From Dryobates pubescens (lineage: Eukaryota; Chordata; Aves; Piciformes; Picidae), in assembly GCF_014839835.1 (NCBI RefSeq), contig NC_071646.1:4278001-4342000 (forward strand): a stretch of 64,000 bases of DNA. The letters are read 5' to 3'. Below are positions 32,501 through 44,500 of the stretch, in pieces; the stretch's first letter is position 1, and every line of letters begins with the position of its first letter. The notes beneath the pieces are model-generated. The model did not search any database, was not told where the DNA came from, and saw only the letters and a program-made list of their open reading frames with translations. The translations under genes and the position numbers were made by a program.

Positions 32501-35500
32501 CCCATAGAGCACCTTCCCTTCAACACAGGGCATTACCAGCCCAAGCTGCTCACACAGAGCACCTTCCCTTCAGAGAGCATTACCAACCCAAGTTGCTCAC
32601 ACAGCACCTTCCTTTCACAGGGTGTAACCAGCCCAAGCTGCTCACACAGAGCACCTTCCCTTCACAGGGCATAACCAACTCAAGCTGCTCACACAGAGCA
32701 CCTTCCCTTCACAGGGCATAACCAACCCAAGCTGCTCACACAGAGCACCTTCCCTTCACAGGGTATAACCAACTCAAGCTGCTCACACAGAGCACCTTCC
32801 CTTCAACAAAAGGCACAACCAACCCAAGCTGCACAAGACCCAGCAGCCAGAGCTGGCTGTGATGGGATCTGTGCACGCTGAGCCCCTCTGCCAGCAGCAT
32901 CCCCTACTCCCTGCAGCCCCTTCCACCTGTGCACGACGCCGAAATCCCTGCGGCGGCAGGCGGCCGTGCCAGGAGCCCTTGCTAGATGGTGTAACAAGCT
33001 GTATACATTGGAACCAGCAAATGGCTGCATTGTGATTTTTGGCCACTGGGAATATTTTTAGCCATTTGCCAAGGTTTACTCTTGTGATTTATTATGGAGG
33101 AAACAAACTCAAGCACTAACAACTGAAAATATGTAAACTCAGGCTTCCCGAGCCAACAGAAAGGTATTCGACGTCTCCAAGGCCTTCAGAGGTTGCAGTC
33201 TGCTGGAGACTGAACTGCTGGGCACAACAGTTTGCCTCAGGAGAGGCTGAAATATGATTTCAAGTGGGCAAATGGAAGCTGATTAGGGATTTGTAGTGGA
33301 AAAACTCCAAGGGCACACCACTTTGCAGTGGTAGTTCCTCAAAGCGAGCTCTGGATTTGTTGGAAGTTCAACAGCTTTGGGGGGGGTGGGGGGGGTGGAA
33401 ATGAATATTTTTGGGAGCATTTTTTCTACTAAGGCCAAAGCACTCCCAAGTGCTCTAACATTTGGGATTTGATTCTCTCAAATTGCTGTATTTAATATGT
33501 TTCAAAGCAGAGGGAAATAATACTTGAAACAACGAAATGAACAAATGGCAGCTGAAAGCAGCAGAGCTGCCTGCAGGTACTGATGGAGGAGTCTTGGGGG
33601 CAGAGGGGGCTGCCATTAAAAGAGAAGGCAAATTTCTGCTTTCAGTTTGAGAACAGAATAGAATGGAATAGAATAGAATAGGACCAGACCAGACCAGGTT
33701 GGAAGAGACCTTCAAGATCATTGCGTCCAACCTATCAACTAATCCAACCCACCTGATCAACTAAACCATGCAACAAAGGACCCTATCAAGTCTCCTCCTG
33801 AACACCTCCAGGGATGGTGACTCCACCACCTCCCCAGGCAGCACATTCCAATAGCAAATTATTCTTTCTGGGAAGAACTTTCTCCTCACCTCCAGCCGAG
33901 ACCTCCCCTGGCACAGCTTGAGACTGTGTCCTCTTGTTCTGGTGCTGGGTGCCTGGGAGAAGAGACCAACCCCCTCCTGGCTACAAGCTCCCTTCAGGTA
34001 GTTGTAGACAGCAAGAAGGTCACTCCTGAGCCTCCTCTTCTGCAGGCTAAGCAACCCCAGCTCCCTCAGCCTCTCCTCACAGGGCTGTGCTCCAGACCCC
34101 TCCCCAGCCTCGTTGCCCTTCTCTGGACACCTTCAAGTGCCTCAATGTCCTTCTTAAATTGAATGATGTGGTGACATCTTCTGAGATGCTGCTGATCATC
34201 TTTTCAGCTCACAGACTCTATCCACCCTTTCCTACAGAAGATAAGGGAAGCAAACCCTGGGATTTTTTGTCCCTTCCCACCCTTGGCCTTGATGTTCAGA
34301 ATGCCATTGTGCAAAGCCAACTAACTCATACAAAGCCTTTTTTTTGCCCCCCTTGGTTCAAGGAACCCAGCAGAGAGAAGTTCACCAAGCAATTCTTTGT
34401 TAGCATAACACTTGACCTTGTATCTCTTTGGAAATCAGACAACTTTGCTAATGCAGCCCTTACAGAATTAATCAAGCAGATAGTTAGAGCCTGGTTACTG
34501 TGAACTCAGCCAGTTATGAGCAGCACTGAGATGTGGCACTGGCATGGCCAGCAAAGTTTTCCAACAGCAATATCAACAGAACTTGTGGAAATGAGGCCCC
34601 CACTGTAACCTGCAGGACTTGTGACACTGCAGACTAGACTCTCCAGCAGAGCCAGTGCTCTTGGCACTGCAGACTAGACTCTCCAGCAAAGCCAGTGATT
34701 GCAGGACAAAGTATCCTCAAGGGGAAAGAAAAGGCTTTACCTCCCAGGTCTCCGTTACCTGCTGCATTAAACCAGCAAGAAAGCACAAGCCTTCCCCTTC
34801 CCCCTCCAGCCCCCTTTCTGACCAACCAAGCTGGAATAAGTGATTCACAGAGAGTTCAGAGCTCTTCATTTGCCAATTGTTCTGCAGCATGACATGCACA
34901 GCTCAGGCAAAGCCAGGTGAGAGGCTGCCTGTGCAGAAGTGAGACAGCACAGCTTCCAGAAGCCAAGAGCAGGTGATCAGGTTACAGCCAGCAGGGATGA
35001 TAACAGATAAACAAGGAAAAGAAACCCTAAAAGGAGCAGGGCAGAGAGAAGGGGAAAAGAGAGAGGGGCACAGCAGGTACCCACAGAACAAAGGGCTCAA
35101 CAGCAGACACAGGCAGATGCCTTTAAAGTCACCCAGATCAGACAGGTGTCTGGAGCTCCAAGCCTCACTGACACCAGCCAGACCTTGAACAGGTGCTCAA
35201 ATGACTGACTGAACACATTCTCCACCTAGCAACGAGCCTCAAAAACTCCCAAAGACCCCCACAGGTCACTTCAGCAAGCCCCAGGAGAGAGACAACACTC
35301 ACAGCTTTGGCAAAGACCACCATCAGCTCCGGGAACTGGTGCGTGAGGAGGGCGAGCATCGCCGAGAAGGAGCAGAGGCCTGCTGTGAAATGGATGAAAA
35401 AGGGAAGCTCCTTCTGGGGGTACACAGAGACTTCATGGAATGCTGGAAGGGAAAACAGAGACCAATGACATTTGGTACCAGAGGACAGCATCCTGAATTA

Positions 35501-38500
35501 TTTACACAGCCTTTTAGCTGGCTTCCAGACTTTCTCCTGAGCAGCTGTGCACTCAGAGCCCTTCTGCAGCTTGCTAGCTCTCTGGACTTTAAAAACTTCT
35601 CCCAAGCCTTTTCCCCCTACATGAAATGTTTCTCTTCATTACTGACAGTTACTACATCTCTCTCTCTCTCTCTCTTTCCCCCATCATCTTTTTTCACTTC
35701 ACCAAGTGAAGCACTTCATCAGGTTTAGTTTTGGGTCCCTCCTCTTTGCCCAGGGCAGAGGGAAGAACTGTAAAATTCACAAGCTGTCAAAAGCTACCCA
35801 GAGCAACAAAAACACCAATTCAGGCCCTTTCAGCCTCTCTGAAGCATTCACCCTGTGGCCTGAAGGGACCACATCTCCCCTTCCTGGAAGAACCTCAGCA
35901 AGCACAAAACAACCCTCCTGTTATATACACATGCAAGGAGCTCCTTAATACTTTTCCAAGATCCCTGGTTGGGAGGCTACAGTAAATTCTTTGGGAGCAG
36001 CTGACAGAGCAGAGCTCAAAGAAAACAGTCCCAGGACTGGGTTATAAATTCTGCACCTAGCAGCTCCTTGCAATTTCCAATCTGTGGTAACCAAATCAAA
36101 AGGAGATGATTAGTGGGGCTGAGGGCTGGCATGTGGAGCTTTCAGCACTCAAGACACTACTACTGGTTACTAGCTGGGGACCTGTCTGGTGAATTTGCAA
36201 TTACTGGCTCTGAATACCTGCAGCTCTGACTTCTATCCAATGATTTGAGAGGGGGGAGGTTAGAAGAAAAAAAAGGGGGTGGGGGGAAGAAAAACAGTTT
36301 CTACAGACCTAAGTCTGCAAGGTCTGCCTGCTTCCTGACAAGCTGCTGTTAAAGCCTAACAAAAGCCTTCAAAATTTAAGTCAAACCAAGAAAATGCAGT
36401 TGGGTTCATCTGTAAACTGAAGTCTGAGGAGGAAAAAGCCACTTTGCCCTCCTGGTTCCTGTTTCTGATTGCTGGCATGTGAAAGCTGCCACTGCACAGA
36501 GCAAGCCCAGCAGGAGCGCTTGGTGCCCTTGCAATTCACTAATGGCCAAGTGCTTGGGCTTTGGTTTGCTCTGAAGTAGAGGATTTTGGAGCACAATCAA
36601 GTGGAACAGCTGGAGCTGTGTGTCTAACACCCACCAGAGAGCTTTCATGGCAGCCCAGAAGATCATCAGTTCACTTTAACAGGCAGCCAGCCCTGCCAGG
36701 CCATGACACTGTGACAGAACATGTCACTCTTGACTGAGCCACCAAAGGCAGCACTTGTCTGCCACAGGACAGAGTAGAGACCACCTGATTTTGAGATCAT
36801 GGAGCAGTATCACTTAGGACAAGTCCAAACATAAGCTAGGAAAAGGTAAAAAACTAGAGGAAGGATTCTTGCAGTGCCTGAAAGGGGGCCACAGGAAGGC
36901 TGGAGAGGGACTGTTTGCAAAGGCCTGCAGTGACAGGACGAGGGGCAGTGGTTTGAAATTAGAATCATAGGATCAATAAGGTTGGAAGAGACCTCAAAGA
37001 TCATCAAGTCCAACCTGTCACCCAAGACCTCATGGCTACTATTAGAAAAGAGCAGATTTAGACTGGATGTGAGGAACAAGCTCTGCACCATGAGGTCAGT
37101 GGAACACTGTAGCAGGCTGCCCAGGGAGGTAGCTGTGGCCCCATCCCTGGAGATACTCAAGGTCAGGCTTGTCAGGGCTCTGGGCAACCTGATCTAATGG
37201 AGGATGTCCCTGCTCACTGCAGGGTGGGGTTGGACTGGCTGACCTTTGGAGGTCCTTTCCAACCCAAACCATCCCATGATTCTATGCTTCCTGCACTAGC
37301 TTTCACTAGATTGGGAAACTCAAACCAGCTCTGCAATAGATGAGGACAACTGAAGACAATCCCAGACGCCCAGAGCCATTTCAGGCCTGGCACTTGCCAG
37401 GCTTGGGGGGAATCACTGATTTGGGCCAGTGTTGGTGGTTTTTTTTAATAGATACATTTGAAACCAACCAAAGCCAAGTGTCAGGATTTCTGGAGGAAGC
37501 AGTGCCATAAAAATGTTAAGATGATTTTATTTATGGGTGCTTTTATATTTAAAAGCAGAGAGGAATGCGTGAGTGATCCTGTTGAAAGAGCTGCATGTGC
37601 TGGGGTTTAATTATGCTGGGAAGGCTACAATCTAGGGTTAGTTGCTAACCAAGGAATTCCTTGTGCAATATCCTGCACAAGTGAGAAATGAGTAATTTAA
37701 AGCAGTCTGGGGGCAAACCTCAATTGCACATTTGAAACAGAACTTCAGGCTGGTAACTGGAAACACGCACGTGGAGCTTGCCTGTCCGCAGCTGCGCTCC
37801 CAGTGGGGCTGCTGCTGCTTTTGCAGTAGCCCTTTCCATAGGATCATAGAATCAATAAGGTTGGAAAAGACCTCAGAGATCATCAGGTCCAACCTGTCAC
37901 CCAGGACCTCATGACTAACTAAACCGTGGCTTCAAGTGTCAGATCCAAGCCCCTCTTGAACACCCCCAGGGACGGTGATTCCACCACCTCCCTGGGCAGC
38001 ACATTCCAATGGTTAACAACTCTTTCTGGGAAGAAGTCACCTCCAGCCTAAACCTGTCCTGGCACAGCTTGAGACTGAGTCCTCTTGTTCTGGTGCTGCT
38101 TGCCTGGGAGAAGAGACCAACCCCCTCCTGGCTACAACCTCCCTGCAGGTAGTTGTAGACAGCAATGAAGTCTGCCCTGAGCCTCCTCTTCTCCAGGCTA
38201 AGCAACCCCAGCTCCCTCAGCCTCTCCTCACAGGTCTCCAGACCTCTCCTCAGCCTCATTGCCCTTCTGTGGACACCTTCAAGTGCTTCAATGTCCTTCT
38301 TAAACTGAGGGCTCCAGAACTGGACACAGGACTCAGTACTGGCCTAACCAGTGCAGAGCACAGGGGCACAATGACTTCCCTGCTCCTGCAGGCCATACTA
38401 TTCCTGATGCAGGCCAGGATGCCATTGGCCTTCTTGGCCACCTGGGCATCCTGTGGGACCCCCTGTTTCTCTATGATGTAGAGATTCACCTTCAAAGGAA

Positions 38501-41500
38501 CTCCATTAACAGGCACAATCAGCAGTCCAACTCTAACCCCCTGTTTCTCTATGATGTAGAAGTTCAACCCCAAAGGAACTCCATTAAGAGGCACAATTAG
38601 CAGTCCAACTCTAACCTAATGCTGCTTTCCTAACTTTAAAGAGCCACTCAGCCTTGGTGCTCTCCAAAGTTGGCCAAACTTATGTCTGAAGGTTCCACAC
38701 ACAGCCCTCACCTGAAGGATTGATGCTAGGGAGCCAAGCTGGCATTTACCACACACAGCCAAGCACTTTGGGATGGGCTGGGAGGGACACCAACAAATAG
38801 CTGAATCACCTTCAAGGAAGCTCAAGCTTCAAAAGTCCCAGGAAGGTAAACAGAGAATACCACAAAGTGAACATGTCCTTAAGCTTGTGTTTTATTGCCA
38901 TGACTGCTTAGAAACCACTCACTTGGCAGCAGTTCTCTGTCTGCTGTCTCTGTGCAGCTCGGGTAGGGGTAGAAGAGGTGACCTTTCTCTAGCGGGTAGG
39001 GGATCATCCTGAACGCTGAAAAGAGAGGGAGTGACATCAGAGCTGTGTCTGAACCCAGCCAGCAGCAGCTCACAAAAGAGAACCAATCCTGTTGGAGGGG
39101 AATAAAGGCAGAGATTAGTCTGCTGTACAAAGGGGGGGAAAAAAAAGATACTCACTGCCTTCCCATGTACAGTGCAGCAGATTGAGAGCCCCTTCTATCC
39201 TCTTCCAGTGCTGGAGGTGAAAAAAGGCATAGGCTACGGCCTCGCTGTCCCCTCGCTTCAGAATATGCTCTGGAGGAAGCACCAAGCTCTTCATTTCTAG
39301 TAGATACTGCAAGTAATACCAAAGGGAAAGCACACTGGGTCAGTGGGGAATACCCCCAAATCTTCCTGTGAAGCATCAACGATCAGCTGAGGCATAACTG
39401 AGCACCAGAACGAGAGGACACAGTCTCAAGCTGCGCCAGGGGAGGTTCAGGCTGGATGTTAGGAAGAAGTTCTTCATAGAAAGGGAGATTGGCCATTGGG
39501 ATGTGCTGCCCAGGGAGGTGGTGGAGTCACCAGCACTGGAGGTGTTTAGGAAGAGACTGGATGGGGTGCTTGGTGTGCCATGGTTTAGTTGATCAGATGG
39601 TGTTGGGTGATAGGTTGGACTGGATGATCTCAAAGGTCTCTTCCAACCTGGACAATTCAATTCTATTTTATCTCACCTAGAGGCCAGCTGCTACCTGCTG
39701 AAGAGCCCAGCCAGCCTGAACTCACTCAACATGGGAAGCAGCAAAGCCACAACTGTGTGCAAGGCTCTTAAACTGGGTGTTTCATACACAAAGTATTGGG
39801 GTGGGGGAGAAACATCTTCAGCAAGGCAGAGCAAAAGCACGTTCCAGTGGAACACAGAGGGAGCAGAGTGCCACAGGTATGCTGCTGATCAGCTACTGAA
39901 ATAACCCCACAAAAACCCCAAGAGTATTTTTGCTCCTCATTTAGTCCCTGGAAGGTTCATTGCAGGAAGCCAAGTACTTGTTAGTTCTCAAGTATGAGCA
40001 GCAAACCAGAAAAGCTGTCAGTGCTCTAACCAAAGGAAGATGAAGAAACCAAGGCCAGGGAAACCTTTGTGTGATGTGGTTGCGCTGGAGCACCACAAAG
40101 AATCTCTTGAGTTCAGAGTGCTTCAAGTTTCAGCCTTCTCCCTGCACCAGAAGAAGATCTGATGCACAGAATCATAGAATAGGATCATAGACTCAATAAG
40201 GTTGGGAAAAAACCTCAGAGATCATGAAGTCCAACCTGTCAACAGAACTATGACAACAAAACCATGGCACCAAGTCTCCCTCAAAACACAGTTTCTACTT
40301 TGGCCAGCCCTAAGCCAGCAGAGTGAGTGCCAAGAACTCCTTTGTCTGTGTTGCCACCACAGTGACTTGGTTGAGGGAATAACAGAGTAAGCCAGGTTGG
40401 AAAAACACTCAGAGACCATCAAGTCCAGCCTACTACCTACTACCTAACACCTCCTGACAACTAAACCATGGCACCAAGTGCCACATCCAAGCCCCTCTTG
40501 AACACCTCCAGGGATGGGGACTCCACCACCTCCCTGGGCAGCACATTCCAAAGGCGAATTACTCTCTCTGGGAAGAACTTTCTCCTCACCTTGAGCCTAA
40601 ACCTCCCCTGGCACAGCTTGAGGCTGTGTCCTCTTGTTCTGGTGCTGCTTGCCTGGGAGAAGAGACCAACCCCCTCCTGGCTACAGCCTCCCTTCAGGGA
40701 GTTGGAGAGAGCAAGAAGGTCTCCCCTGAGCCTCTTCTTCCCCAGGCTAAGCAACCCCAGCTCCCTCAGCCTCTCCTCGCAGGGCTGTGCTCGAGGCCTC
40801 TCCCCAGCCTCACTGCTCAAAGAACACAAGGCTCAATCCTTTCCCATTTCCCCTAAAACCACTGGGCATGCAATTTTGTTTTCTCCTGATGCATGATAAA
40901 AACACACAAATGCAACACCCATTAGTGTTTGAACCCAGGTCTTTACAGGCAGAGGAGCTCCTACGCCGCTGCAGCGAGGGCTTCGGCTCCGGTGTTTACC
41001 TGCGAGCTGCTCGCTCTCCTAGCATCCAGTGTCTCACCCAATAACAGCCAAAGTTAATCCCCACCTTTGATCAGTGGGGCTGGGCTATTCCTTTGACTGT
41101 CTCCCAAAGTGGAAGAATGCAGCCAACCAGCCGATTTATTTCAGCAGATGCCACAAACTATGAGATTATTTACTAATCCACTCGGAGGACTTAACTTTTC
41201 CCATTCAGATTCTTGGAGGAATGTAGGAGGGGTTGTGCCCTGGCCAAATAAAGCACATTTGCTGCCTGGCTAGGTTCTTCTCTTAGTGCCTTGGGCCTGC
41301 ACTCCAGAGGGTAATATTCCTGTTAATCCTCTCTAATCCTCTTCCAGGTTGGTTTTTTTTGCCTCTCTGTGTGTGTGTGTGTGTAATTTCCACCCCCCAC
41401 CCCCTCTTTTTAACACAGTGAAGGATCACTCACACAGGGCTGCTGTGGGAAAATGGTCTCAAATATCTGACCCCTGACCTGACTCCTCCTGCTCTCTGCA

Positions 41501-44500
41501 CTGCCCACTCTGCCAGCACAGCGACCTGAAGCTCCACGCTGCAGGCACTGCCACCACATGCCTCAACTCCAGGCTGCCTCTGTGCCCAAGTCACCACAAA
41601 CAGAACCACTCCACAGCCTGCCAGGTTTTCATGTCCCTGTTTAAGCACAGAACAGGCAAGGTATCAGTGAAGAGAAGATCTTGGGGTTTCCAGATGCAAG
41701 GAAGTCTTTACCCACAATAAAGATCTGTAAGATGCCCGAAGGAAGACTCCAAAGGCTGTTTCACACAGCAGCAAAATGCAGTTACAAGGCCCTGATTTGA
41801 AGTGGCCTGAAGAGGAGCAGCTTCCTAGCCCTGTAAAATGCTTCCCAACTTTCCAAACAAACCCCAGCCCTTGTCAAAGCAAAACTCAGAACCCAAGAGA
41901 AACAAACAGGATTTTATTTGCCTCATGCAAAAATGATGTTATGTGCAAAGACAACCACTGCCACAGATGGCAGAACAAAGGGAGCTCTGCTTTCCACCCT
42001 CATTTATTTTTAGCCCATGGGACAGAACACACTGACAATTCAAACCTCAGAGTTTCTTCCCCCCTCTACTCCACTGCCACTCATTAGGCAAGTTACTTGG
42101 TGCCTCTGTTCACTTGTCTGCCTTCAGTGTTTCAGAGCCCAGCCAGCAGCATCCTAGCTCTGCCCTGTGATAAATTGGGCTTTCAAGGCAATAGAAGCAT
42201 AGATTTTATAAGCCTTGTCCAAAATATTTGTTAACAGCAAAGTATGGTTCTGCTTTCTTTATTAAAGGCTGCTTCTTAACACATGGAGTTTGCTGATGCC
42301 TTCAGTGCCTGGGTACAGATTCTGGTGTGCAAACAGATCTGCTGCTTCCCTGTCCTCCAGGCTTGTGTGAGGGGAGGAAATGGTGGCATCAGCTCACAGA
42401 ATTGTCAGGGCTGGAAGGGACCTCAAGGATTATCCAGTTCCAACTCCCCTGCTGTGGGCAGGGACACCTCACACTACAGCAGGTTGCTCACAGCCACATC
42501 CAGCCTGGCCTTCAAAACCTCCAGGGATGAGGCTTCCAGCACCTCCCTGGGCAACCTGTGCCAGTGTCTCACCACCCTCATGGGGCACAACTTCTTCCTA
42601 ACATCCAATCTGACTCTCCCCATTTCCAGTTTCCTTCCATTCCCCCTAGTCCTGTCATTACCTGATACCCTAAAAAGTCCCTCCCCAGCTTTCTTGCAGG
42701 CCCCCTTCAGATCCTGGAAGGCCACAATAAGGTCTCCTCATGTAATAAAAGCAATAAGAGAGGATAGGTCTACAGCTGGAAGCTCAAATTAGTGCAACCT
42801 GGAATCAGTTTCTGTGACTGCCTTGCAGAAGCACAGCAGGCAGTTTGCAAGCAGCACTGTGTGAAATGCTACCTAACCCCTTCTTCCAAGGTATATGAAG
42901 CTCCTGAAACAGGGGGAGGACACACCAAAAAGAAAATGAACTTTTAGCTAATGATAATGCCTGGTAATCTTCTGCCCCTAAAGGCAGAGGCCAAAGAGGG
43001 AAAAAAAAAAGCTGTCTGAGACTGTCTGAAATGAACTTGCTGTGCTCTTGATCAGTCATGCACACAAGCAGCAATTTCTCCCAGCAATTAGCTTTCTCAG
43101 TGCACATTCTATTGGATTGGACAGGCAGACAGAGCAGAGCAGTCTGCTAATTCAAGCCTTCACAGCACTGGGCACCACGACTCCATCATCATTTGCAGAG
43201 GATTAGGTCCCAGGACTAAGCCAACCTACTGCAGTCAAGGTTTCAAATTGAGTGCATCACCAGGACAGTAAACAGCACTCTAAGATTTTCTTCCCCACAC
43301 ACACTGCTTGGTGGGGGGTGGTCAGGATGCTTTGAGTAATGCCAGACATTAAATTACAGCCTGCAGCAAGCCCAACTCTTCATCTTCTTTATATGTGGAT
43401 GAAGAAAATAAGTGAGTGTGGACCTCTCCATAAGACAAGCTCTGGAGCCAAGCTTGGAAGCACAGCAGCAAAAAGTATTTTCCTAGAATTGTCAGGGTTG
43501 GAAGGGACCTCAAGGACCATCCAGTTCCAACCCCCCTGCCATGGGCAGGGACACCTCACACTACAGCAGGCTGCTCACAGCCACATCCAGCCTGGCTGCA
43601 AAAACCTCCAGGGATTTGGCTTCCACCACCTCCCTGGGCAACCTGTGCCAGTCTCTCACCACCCTCATGATGAAGAACTTCTTCCTAACAATGCTCATAG
43701 TATTTTGAAATACTCTGAATGGTTATTGTGTGGAGAACTTAATTTGGCTTTAAATATCTAAACTCCTATTTATTAAGGCTTAACCTTACCCAGTTAAGGT
43801 CCTTCACTACCACATCACATACAGGTGCCTGGTTCTACACATTGGCCACAACAACCCCAGGCAGTGCTGCAGGCTGGGGTCAGAGTGGCTCTAAAGCAGC
43901 CAGGCAGAAAGGGACCTGGGGGTAGTGGTTGATAGCAGGCTGAACATGAGCCAGCAGTGTGCCTAGGGGGCCAAGGCAGCCAATGGCATCCTGGCCTGCA
44001 TCAGGAACAGTGTGGCCAGCAGGAGCAGGGAAGACATTCTGCCCAGTGCTCAGCACTGGTTAGGCCACACCTTGAGTCCTGTGTCCAGTTCTGGGCTCCT
44101 CAGTTTAGGAAAGATGTTGAGATGCTGGAAGGTGTCCAGAGAAGGGCAACAAAGCTGGGGAGGGGTCTGGAGCACAGCCCTGGGAGGAGAGGCTGAGGGA
44201 GCTGGGGTTGCTTACCCTGGAGAAGAGGAGGCTCAGGGGAGACCTTCTTGCTCTCTCCAACTCCCTGAAGGGAGGTTGTAGCCAGGTGGGGGTTGGTCTC
44301 TTCTCCCAGGCAAGCAGCACCAGAACAAGAGGACACAGTCTCAAGCTGTGCCACGGGAGGTTTAGGCTGGATGTTAGGAAGAAGTTCTTCCCAGAAAGAG
44401 ATTGGCCCTTGGGATGTGCTGCCCAGGGAGGTGGTGGAGTCACCATCACTGGAGGTGTTTAGGAAGAGCCTGGATGGGGCACTTGGTGCCATGGTTTAGT

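Larger units (their letters stand above)
29584..35302 (-). other. ST7L: ST7L intron 14 (5.7 kb)
   Basis: Contains four CR1 pieces, a 54-bp tandem duplication, a 47-bp minisatellite and a 40-bp tandem duplication. The single-copy AT-rich blocks at about 30530-31200 and 33000-33480 look unlike the rest and could be conserved non-coding sequence. Confidence 0.8.
35443..38922 (-). other. ST7L: ST7L intron 13
   Basis: About 3.5 kb. Holds a TC microsatellite, a nested CR1 pair, one long CR1 and an 80-bp tandem duplication. The 35.7-36.8 kb stretch is single-copy with no gene seen. Confidence 0.8.

Noticed and set aside
33655-33690. GAATAGAATGGAATAG run as a separate satellite
   Set aside because: It is the expanded octamer-type tail of the adjacent CR1.
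42283-42792. 169-codon plus-strand ORF starting [10 protein letters not shown] and its twin on the minus strand at 28569-29081
   Set aside because: Translations of the 190-bp inverted duplication plus antisense CR1; the twin similarity is DNA duplication, not a gene family.
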